The notes under the pieces were generated by a model. The model saw only the letters and a program-made list of their open reading frames with translations. It was not told the origin of the DNA and made no database searches. DNA of 64,000 bases. It comes from Prevotella sp. Lineage in GTDB: Bacteria > Bacteroidota > Bacteroidia > Bacteroidales > Bacteroidaceae. The DNA lies in assembly GCA_017538105.1 (NCBI GenBank), contig JAFYJN010000045.1, forward strand, positions 33,039 through 97,038, given 5' to 3'. How positions within the stretch are numbered: position 1 is the stretch's first letter; each line of letters begins with the position of its first letter. Both the position numbers and the translations under genes were made by a program. Positions 58,288 through 64,000 of the stretch are shown here, piece after piece.

Positions 58288-58904
58288 ATCACAGGGGTGT
58301 TGGTTCCGTTGTGTACCATATCGAGGAAATTGCGGAGGATGAGTTCGCCTGCACTACCGCTTTTCTCGGGATGGTACTGCGTGGCATGGAAATTGTCGCG
58401 TTGTAGCGATGCGCTGTATGGATGGATATAGTTAGCCGTAGCGGTGGTCCATGTGCATACGGGCACATAATAACTGTGCACGAAATAGACATGAATGCCT
58501 TCTGCCAGTCCGTTGTATAAAGGCGATGAAAGGTCGTTCAGTCTATTCCACCCCATAGAGGGAATCTTGTCGGAATGTAAGCGCGGTATGAATCGTTTAA
58601 CGTCGACATCAAAGATGCCTAAACAGTCGGTGTCGCCTTCTTCACTGTGACGGCATAACAGCTGCTGACCGATGCAAATGCCGAGAACGGGTTGACGAAG
58701 ACTGCGTATCACCTCGTCAAGACCGTGGGCTCGAAGGTAGGTCATGGCACCCAGTGCTTCACCTTGACCGGGAAAAATCACACCATCGGCACTACGGAGG
58801 GCCGCAGCGTCGTCTGTGAGGATGGGTTCAACATCAAGTCGGCGCAGTGCGTTGAGCACAGAGCGTACATTGCCAGCATTATATTTCACAACCGCTATTT
58901 CCAT
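58284..58904 (-). CDS. hisH: Imidazole glycerol phosphate synthase glutaminase subunit HisH
   Basis: The 206-residue protein is a class I glutamine amidotransferase: MEIAVVKYNAGNVRSVLNAL, GVIFPGQGEALGAM, nucleophile cysteine in GICIGQQLL, MGWNRLNDL, YFVHSYYVPV and the His/Glu pair in FHATQYHPEKSG. It feeds ammonia to HisF. It begins six bases after the purU stop. Confidence 0.96.
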   Translation of the reverse strand: MEIAVVKYNAGNVRSVLNALRRLDVEPILTDDAAALRSADGVIFPGQGEALGAMTYLRAHGLDEVIRSLRQPVLGICIGQQLLCRHSEEGDTDCLGIFDVDVKRFIPRLHSDKIPSMGWNRLNDLSSPLYNGLAEGIHVYFVHSYYVPVCTWTTATANYIHPYSASLQRDNFHATQYHPEKSGSAGELILRNFLDMVHNGTNTPVI

Positions 58905-58910
58905 GAATCG

Positions 58911-59783
58911 TCAGTTGAAAATGACCGTCTTGTTATTGTAAGTGAGTATCTTGCGCTCTATGTGCTTGGTAACGGCACGAGACAGCACAATCTTCTCTAG
59001 GTCGCGACCTTTTAGGACAAGACTCTCCGGCGTGTCTTTATGGGTGATGCGCACCACATCTTGCTCGATGATGGGGCCTGCATCCAGTTCCGATGTGACA
59101 TAATGACTGGTGGCTCCCACAATCTTCACTCCTCGCTCCCACGCCTGATGGTAGGGGCGTGCTCCAATGAATGCAGGAAGGAACGAATGGTGGATGTTGA
59201 TGATGTGGTGGGGGTATTGGGCTATCATGTCGTCGCTGATAATCTGCATGTAACGGGCCAATACGATAAATGTCACACGTTTCTCACGCAACAACTTAAT
59301 CTCTGCGGCTTCCACCTCTGATTTGTTGGAGTGATCTTTGTTGATAGGCCATACGTAGAAAGGGATGTCGAACTGGTCACCGATAAAGCGTAGGTCTTCG
59401 TGGTTGCTCACGATACAAGGAATGTCCACCTTCCACTCTCCACTACGATAACGCGAGAGCAGGTCGTACAGACAGTGGCTCATCTTGCTCACGAAAATAG
59501 CCATACGGGGCTTTACGTCATTGAAATAGAGATTAAACGTCATCTCGAAACGCTTCGAGTACAGCATAGTGATACACTCCTGTATCTTGTCCCTGGGGAT
59601 AAGAAAACCATCGAGTTCCCATTCTATGCGCATGAAGAAAATGCCATCCTGGCGGTCGACATGTTGGTCCAGATATACAATGTTTCCCTGATTGTCTGTA
59701 ATGAATTTGGTAATCTCGCTGATGATGCCTTGCCGGTCGGGACAATGCAACAGTAAGATAGCGGTCGGGTTGTTGGCTGTCAT
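58911..59783 (-). CDS. purU: Formyltetrahydrofolate deformylase
   Basis: The 290-residue protein is PurU, which releases formate from 10-formyl-tetrahydrofolate. An N-terminal ACT domain (ILLLHCPDRQGIISEITKFI) precedes the formyltransferase domain with VSNHEDLRFIGDQF, FIVLARYMQIIS, NIHHSFLPAFIGARPYHQAW and ATSHYVTSELDAGPIIEQDV (catalytic His and Asp). It is first in the unit with hisH, hisA, hisF and hisIE, linking folate one-carbon and histidine/purine metabolism. Confidence 0.96.
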   Translation of the reverse strand: MTANNPTAILLLHCPDRQGIISEITKFITDNQGNIVYLDQHVDRQDGIFFMRIEWELDGFLIPRDKIQECITMLYSKRFEMTFNLYFNDVKPRMAIFVSKMSHCLYDLLSRYRSGEWKVDIPCIVSNHEDLRFIGDQFDIPFYVWPINKDHSNKSEVEAAEIKLLREKRVTFIVLARYMQIISDDMIAQYPHHIINIHHSFLPAFIGARPYHQAWERGVKIVGATSHYVTSELDAGPIIEQDVVRITHKDTPESLVLKGRDLEKIVLSRAVTKHIERKILTYNNKTVIFN

Positions 59784-59833
59784 TGACTCTTTCGTTTAAC
59801 TCTTTCGGTTACGTGGGGTGACAAATCAGATTG

Positions 59834-59841
59834 CAAAGGTA
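59834..59841 (-). promoter_or_regulatory. Probable -7 box of the purU-his unit (TACCTTTG on minus strand)
   Basis: CAAAGGTA on the plus strand is TACCTTTG on the minus strand, 50 bases before the purU start. The -33 region shows no clear TTTG. Confidence 0.45.
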
Positions 59842-59922
59842 AGTATTATTTTTATGATTGAGGACATAAATGATTCCAAATTTCTTATTCTTATTGTAAA
59901 ATGAAAGAATTTTGTTAAATTA

Positions 59923-59954
59923 ATTGCATAATTACAGAAAAAACAATATCTTTG
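59923..59954 (+). promoter_or_regulatory. Promoter of the AraC-type gene
   Basis: ATTG (59923-59926), a 20-base spacer and TATCTTTG (59947-59954) fit the Bacteroidetes pattern with one variant base at -33. Confidence 0.58.
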
Positions 59955-59988
59955 CGGTAAGAAATGTATGAATAGTTCTAATCTTACT

Positions 59989-60462
59989 ATGAATATGGCT
60001 AAATATAATATTACTGAAAAAAAAGAGAAAAAAGCGGCTTACAGAAGTCTGGTTAGTCCTAAATTCATGGATGAACTGAAAGAGAAGATATTGGGCATTA
60101 TTCTCATTCAGAAGAAATATAAAGACAAGGGATATTCCGCAAAACAACTGGCTGAGGATCTTGGTACGAACACGAGGTATATATCGGCTGTGGTAAATGT
60201 GAAGTTCCATATGAACTATACCTCATTTGTTAATAAATACAGAATCGAGGAAGCTATGGCGCTGTTGGTCGACAAACGATACCAAGACCTTAATATGGAA
60301 GATGTCAGCGATATGGTGGGATTCTCAAACAGACAGTCTTTTTATGCCGCATTCTACAAATTCAACGGGGTTACTCCACGACAATACAAAATGAACCACC
60401 TCGAACAGCACCCTTTGTTCAAAGAAAATAAGAAAAAAACACGCGCCAAACAAAATCATTAA
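59989..60462 (+). CDS. AraC-family helix-turn-helix regulator (HTH domain only)
   Basis: This 157-residue protein has an AraC-type double helix-turn-helix in the C-terminal 100 residues: YSAKQLAEDLGTNTRYISAV, FVNKYRIEEAMALLVDKRY, EDVSDMVGFSNRQSFYAAF and FNGVTPRQYKMN. The N-terminal 45 residues are basic and too short for a ligand-binding domain, so the activity may be set by expression or by a partner. ATG at 59989 was preferred to 59968, which would leave a leader of only a few bases after the -7 box, but 59968 stays possible. It leads into the DPP III gene six bases later. Confidence 0.87.
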   Translation: MNMAKYNITEKKEKKAAYRSLVSPKFMDELKEKILGIILIQKKYKDKGYSAKQLAEDLGTNTRYISAVVNVKFHMNYTSFVNKYRIEEAMALLVDKRYQDLNMEDVSDMVGFSNRQSFYAAFYKFNGVTPRQYKMNHLEQHPLFKENKKKTRAKQNH

Positions 60463-60468
60463 GTATCT

Positions 60469-62454
60469 GTGCAACTAGATACGTCAAAAAAATACAAATT
60501 CATGCCAGAACTGCCGTTTTCCTATGTCGACGAACGATTCGCCGATATACAGATGCTTCGCTATAAACTGAAAGGGTTCCACTCGCTCAGCCTACGCCAG
60601 AAACTGTTGGTTTATTATCTTTCACAGGCAACGTTATTCGGACGTGACATCACTTTCGACCAATATGGTAAATACAATTTGGTCATCAGGAAAACGCTCG
60701 AGGCTGTTTATATGAATAAAAAGGGAAAAGACCTGTCAGAGCAATTTCAGCAACTCACAATATACCTCAAGAGACTATGGTTTTCCAATGGCATTCATCA
60801 TCATTATGGGTGCATGAAATTCACGCCGGGCTTTTCTCCTGAATATCTTTTGCGGGAAATGGAGGAGGTAGATGCCAAGACTCTCCCCCTAGGCCAAGGG
60901 CAGACCGTGAGGCAACTCTTTGACGAAATTCAGCCCGTGATTTTCGATCCGGATATTCTTGCCAAACGGGTAAACAAGGAACATGGGGTAGACTTGATTC
61001 TTACATCGGCTTGCCATTTCTATGAAGGTGTAACTCAACAAGAGGTGGAAGCGTTTTACCGGGAGAAAAAGAGATTGGGAAACTCTGAACAACCATCCTG
61101 GGGACTCAACTCTACGTTGGTGAAGGAATATGGCGTTGTCAAGGAGTTGACGTGGAAAGTCGATGGTAAATATGGTGATGCTATACAGCATATCATCACT
61201 TGGTTGGAAAAAGCGATTGAAGTGGCAGAAAATGAGCAGCAAAAAAATATCATTAACAAACTGGTTCAGTACTATACGACAGGTGATTTGCACGATTTCG
61301 ATGACTATTCCATCGAATGGGTGAAAGATAAGGAAAGCCACATCGACTTTATCAACGGATTCATTGAGGTCTATGGCGACCCATTGGCGCTGAAAGGAAC
61401 ATGGGAAGGTATCGTGGAATATGTGGATGACATCGCGACACTACGGACAAAAACCATTAGTGAGAATGCTCAGTGGTTTGAAGACAATTCCCCTGTCGAC
61501 CCGAGGTTCAAGAAAAAATGTGTCAAAGGGGTGTCGGCAACAGTAATATGCGCTGCCATGCTTGGTGGTGAGGAATATCCTGCATCTGCCATCGGCATCA
61601 ACCTCCCCAACGCGGAATGGATACGTGAACGATATGGAAGCAAGAGTGTAACGATAGGCAATCTTACCGAGGCGTATAACCAAGCGGCAAAAGGGAGCGG
61701 ATTGCGGCAGGAATTTGTGATTGACGAGAAAACGATGGAAATGCTCGATATGTATGATGATTCATGCAATGACTTGCATACGGATCTCCATGAGTGTTTA
61801 GGACATGGCAGTGGTCAGCTGTTGCCAGATACCAATCCCGATGCGTTGAAGGAATATTCCAGTACCATTGAAGAGGCTCGCGCTGATCTCTTCGCACTTT
61901 ATTATATAGCTGATGAAAAACTGGTTCAACTGAACTTGCTGCCAAATAACACGGCTTATCAAGCGCAATACTATTCCTATATGCTCAACGGGTTGATGAC
62001 GCAACTAACACGCATATCTCCAGGGCGTGATATTGAGGAGGCTCATATGCGCAATAGGGCGCTCATCGCCTATTGGACTTTGCAGCATTCCAATGGCAAC
62101 GTGGAATGGGTCAGGAAAGACGGCAAGACTTATGTGAAAATTCACGATTATGGCAAACTGAGGGCGACATTTGCATTACTACTCAAGGAGATACAGCGTA
62201 TAAAAAGTGAAGGAGATTACGAAAAGGCTCGTCTGCTAGTGGAAACTTATGCAGTGAAGGTGGACAAAACACTACATGATGAGGTGATACAACGCTTCGA
62301 AAAATTGAACCTCGCTCCTTATAAGGGGTTCATCAACCCTGTGCTCACTCCTGTTGTTGACAGCGCGGGTGAAATCGTTGATGTGCAAGTAGACTATACA
62401 GAGAAATATGACGAACAAATGCTTAGATATTCACGAGAATATGGAACGCTCTGA
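60469..62454 (+). CDS. Dipeptidyl peptidase III family (M49) metallopeptidase
   Basis: The 661-residue protein carries the M49 zinc-binding motifs HECLGH (in LHECLGHGSGQLLPD) and EEARAD (STIEEARADLFALYYI), with the long helical N-terminal half (FADIQMLRYKLKGFHSLSL) of the family. M49 enzymes cut dipeptides from the N-terminus of small peptides. Genes like this in Bacteroides have sometimes been mislabelled dihydrofolate reductase. No signal peptide is seen, so it is probably cytosolic. The start is GTG at 60469; an in-frame ATG at 60502 (MPELPF) is possible. Confidence 0.88.
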   Translation: MQLDTSKKYKFMPELPFSYVDERFADIQMLRYKLKGFHSLSLRQKLLVYYLSQATLFGRDITFDQYGKYNLVIRKTLEAVYMNKKGKDLSEQFQQLTIYLKRLWFSNGIHHHYGCMKFTPGFSPEYLLREMEEVDAKTLPLGQGQTVRQLFDEIQPVIFDPDILAKRVNKEHGVDLILTSACHFYEGVTQQEVEAFYREKKRLGNSEQPSWGLNSTLVKEYGVVKELTWKVDGKYGDAIQHIITWLEKAIEVAENEQQKNIINKLVQYYTTGDLHDFDDYSIEWVKDKESHIDFINGFIEVYGDPLALKGTWEGIVEYVDDIATLRTKTISENAQWFEDNSPVDPRFKKKCVKGVSATVICAAMLGGEEYPASAIGINLPNAEWIRERYGSKSVTIGNLTEAYNQAAKGSGLRQEFVIDEKTMEMLDMYDDSCNDLHTDLHECLGHGSGQLLPDTNPDALKEYSSTIEEARADLFALYYIADEKLVQLNLLPNNTAYQAQYYSYMLNGLMTQLTRISPGRDIEEAHMRNRALIAYWTLQHSNGNVEWVRKDGKTYVKIHDYGKLRATFALLLKEIQRIKSEGDYEKARLLVETYAVKVDKTLHDEVIQRFEKLNLAPYKGFINPVLTPVVDSAGEIVDVQVDYTEKYDEQMLRYSREYGTL

Positions 62455-63073
62455 AAACAATGATGCCAAATCGACGGCCAACGAGATTAGACAACAGTTC
62501 CGGTTACTTATGAACGGGGTTGCTTCGCAGTCAATGCGTGACAAGGGGACGGCTTATCATGTCAACTGGGGTATACAACTGCCCCAACTCATCTCTTTGG
62601 CGGCAGAATATGAGAAAAACGCCGAATTGGCTGTTATGCTATGGAAAGACAATGTGAGGGAGTCGAAAATCATGGCTACTTTGCTCATGCCGCATGAGGA
62701 AATGAAACCCGACATGATGGACCTTTGGATGCAACAGATACCTAACTGGGAGATGGCGGAGATGTCGGTCATCAATTTGTTCCAATACGCAGAGTCGGCA
62801 CCGCATTTTGCATACAAGTGGATGGCTTCCCAAGAAGAATTGCAGCAGTATGTGGGATTCCTGCTGATAGGAAGGTTGTTCATGCAACAGCGGGAACCAG
62901 ACGGCAGGGGGGTGCAAGAGTTCATTGACCAGGCCCTCGTTGCATTGCAGGGGACTTCACTTCCTCTGAGAAAAGCGGCTTTGACAGCGGTGAACAGATT
63001 TTCCGAACTGGGCGAGACATATCGGAAAATCGCTGAAAAGGCAATGCTTTCCATCGGACTACAGCTATTCTGA
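62441..63073 (+). CDS. HEAT-like DNA alkylation repair-type protein
   Basis: The 210-residue protein is all-helical with HEAT-like repeats and resembles the AlkC/AlkD-type DNA alkylation repair family: FRLLMNGVASQSMRDKG, AYHVNWGIQLPQLISLA, ELAVMLWKDNVRESKIMATL, MDLWMQQIPNWEMAEMSV and FAYKWMASQEELQQYVGFLL. The W-x-x-x-x-x-R-E segment fits members of this superfamily, but glycosylase function is unproven. The start at 62441 overlaps the DPP III stop by 14 bases; 62408 is an alternative. A hairpin lies across its stop codon. Confidence 0.8.
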   Translation: MERSENNDAKSTANEIRQQFRLLMNGVASQSMRDKGTAYHVNWGIQLPQLISLAAEYEKNAELAVMLWKDNVRESKIMATLLMPHEEMKPDMMDLWMQQIPNWEMAEMSVINLFQYAESAPHFAYKWMASQEELQQYVGFLLIGRLFMQQREPDGRGVQEFIDQALVALQGTSLPLRKAALTAVNRFSELGETYRKIAEKAMLSIGLQLF

Positions 63074-63161
63074 CATCACCAGAATAGTGTCCATAGGCGA
63101 CATTTCTTCTATTTTAGACTTTTTTTACAAAATCTACTTCATTTATGTCAGCATTTCGTCG

Positions 63162-63169
63162 TATCTTTG
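63162..63169 (+). promoter_or_regulatory. Probable -7 box of the Fur-family gene (TATCTTTG)
   Basis: TATCTTTG fits TAnnTTTG and lies 24 bases before the start at 63194. An earlier start at 63167 would sit inside the box. Confidence 0.48.
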
Positions 63170-63193
63170 TACGGATTTGTGAAATTTACCTTC

Positions 63194-63676
63194 ATGGATG
63201 ACAGTATAAAGTCAAAGGCGGCAAAGATTCTTGCCGATTTCCTCGTGGAAAACGGAAAAAGAAAAACCCCTGAACGGTTCGCTATCCTCAACTCGGTATA
63301 TTCCATGCGAGGACATTTCTCTCTGGAGGAATTGAGTGAGGAGATGGAAACAAACAATTTCAGGGTCAGTAAGGCTACGCTATACAACACAATGAACCTC
63401 TTGCTTGCTGTCAGGTTGGTGGTAAAACATAATATCGACAACGTCACCAAATACGAGGCGACATTTATCAATGGCAACCATTGCCATCAAATATGCACCA
63501 ACTGCGGAAAAGTGACAGAGGTGAACACTATGGCCATAACGACGACTTTAATGGGCATGAAACTGAAACGATTCCACCAGGAGGGCTTCACACTCTATTT
63601 CTATGGGTTGTGCAGCTCGTGCCAGACAAAATTTAAAAGAAAATTAGCAAAGAAATTGGCAAAACAAAACAAATAA
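63194..63676 (+). CDS. Fur-family metal-responsive transcriptional regulator
   Basis: The 160-residue protein has the Fur layout: a winged helix (KRKTPERFAILNSVYSMRGHF, FRVSKATLYNTMNLLLAV) and a C-terminal dimerisation domain with metal ligands (NHCHQICTNCGKVTEVN, FYGLCSSCQTKFKRK; paired CxxC motifs bind structural zinc). Lys-rich ends are typical for Bacteroidetes members. Fur, PerR or Zur type cannot be told from sequence. It precedes purA by about 55-70 bases, a common order in Bacteroidetes. Confidence 0.93.
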   Translation: MDDSIKSKAAKILADFLVENGKRKTPERFAILNSVYSMRGHFSLEELSEEMETNNFRVSKATLYNTMNLLLAVRLVVKHNIDNVTKYEATFINGNHCHQICTNCGKVTEVNTMAITTTLMGMKLKRFHQEGFTLYFYGLCSSCQTKFKRKLAKKLAKQNK

Positions 63677-63742
63677 CCAATTATCACCCCTCAACCAACT
63701 ATAGTCTTTATGACAATTTTAAACATCTAAATGAATATAAAA

Positions 63743-64000
63743 ATGAACAAAGGAAAAGTTGATGTCCTGCTAGGCCTGCAATGGGGCGATGAAGGCAAAG
63801 GTAAAGTCGTAGATGTGCTTACGCCGAACTATAATGTGGTGGCTCGGTTCCAAGGGGGACCCAACGCAGGGCATACGCTCGAATTTGAAGGCCAGAAATA
63901 TGTCTTGAGAAGCATACCGTCAGGAATCTTCCAAGGTGATAAGGTAAATGTCATTGGGAATGGAGTGGTGCTGGCTCCCGACCTGTTCATGGATGAGGCA
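63743..64000 (+). CDS. purA: Adenylosuccinate synthetase (3' truncated by window edge)
   Basis: The first 86 residues of PurA are visible: [20 protein letters not shown] (the GTP-binding G-D-E-G-K-G-K), [20 protein letters not shown] and [19 protein letters not shown]. The enzyme joins IMP and aspartate in AMP synthesis. An in-frame ATG four codons earlier at 63731 is equally possible; no decisive signal separates them. The gene runs off the window. Confidence 0.95.
   Translation, partial: MNKGKVDVLLGLQWGDEGKGKVVDVLTPNYNVVARFQGGPNAGHTLEFEGQKYVLRSIPSGIFQGDKVNVIGNGVVLAPDLFMDEA

Noticed and set aside
63065-63087. 8-bp hairpin at the end of the alkylation repair-like gene as a terminator
   Set aside because: CTATTCTG/CAGAATAG forms a good stem, but no T-run follows, so factor-independent termination is not supported.

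Overview
The window is a chromosomal stretch of a Bacteroidota (Bacteroidetes) bacterium, most likely Prevotella or a close relative. The evidence is a dense set of typical Bacteroidales housekeeping blocks: LptC - CorC/HlyC - SurA/PpiD, dnaN - dnaQ-like - coaBC, DUF3127 and DUF5687 proteins, Fur next to purA, and a class III fructose bisphosphatase. Promoters also fit: many starts are preceded by the Bacteroidetes -7 box TAnnTTTG, in the best cases with a TTTG 19-20 bp upstream. Shine-Dalgarno sequences are mostly absent. No prophage, insertion sequence, plasmid gene or CRISPR array is visible, so this is mainly core genome with a few lineage-specific genes.

Layout. 1-4.5 kb: envelope operon (end of a membrane protein, lptC, CorC-like protein, PPIase). 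4.6-6.2 kb: GHL10 lipoprotein. 6.2-9.9 kb (minus): dnaN, a DEDDh exonuclease, coaBC and a small acidic protein. 10-11 kb: tandem DUF3127 proteins ending like SSB tails. 11.1-12.7 kb (minus): a second, secreted GHL10 protein. 12.9-17.6 kb: cstA, a beta-barrel protein, recR, a membrane protein, a GT2 glycosyltransferase and an acetyltransferase. 17.7-17.9 kb: two identical tRNA-Asp genes with a clear promoter and terminator. 18-22.7 kb (minus): ftsK, a LolA-like protein and a DUF5687 membrane protein. 22.8-26.1 kb: RNase D-like exonuclease, an RlmI-like methyltransferase, tilS.

26.2-29.5 kb is the most distinctive accessory region: a single-span membrane protein with HEPDVV repeats, a zinc-ribbon/FHA protein and a transmembrane Ser/Thr kinase with an SH3-like domain and an AT-rich tail of different composition. 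It looks like a phospho-signalling module. Then follow kdsB (minus), a MORN-repeat protein, glgB and a membrane protein (to 35 kb), and a minus-strand operon (39.8-35.1 kb) of a DUF3298-like lipoprotein, rsmG, an MBL hydrolase, ruvC, a twin-ATPase ABC protein and a secreted protein.

39.9-42.6 kb: HAD phosphatase, panB, MFS transporter. 42.7-44.2 kb (minus): tagaturonate reductase. 44.4-45.7 kb: MBL hydrolase and greA. 45.8-47.1 kb (minus): two acetyltransferases and a small membrane protein. 47.3-48.4 kb: rhodanese-esterase fusion. The 48.4-59.8 kb block is all on the minus strand: purU-hisH-hisA-hisF-hisIE, ftsE, lysC, then lysA-GT2-GT4-like-fbp, the last four tightly packed. 60-64 kb (plus): AraC-type HTH protein, dipeptidyl peptidase III, DNA alkylation repair-like protein, Fur-family regulator and the start of purA.

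Structure outside genes includes four copies of a GC-rich palindromic element, each just 3' of a stop codon, one supplying the last codons of kdsB. There are also two unrelated short tandem repeats (10 bp and 9 bp periods), a repeated A-rich leader in front of the DUF3127 genes, and several hairpin terminators. No gene-free stretch exceeds about 215 bases.
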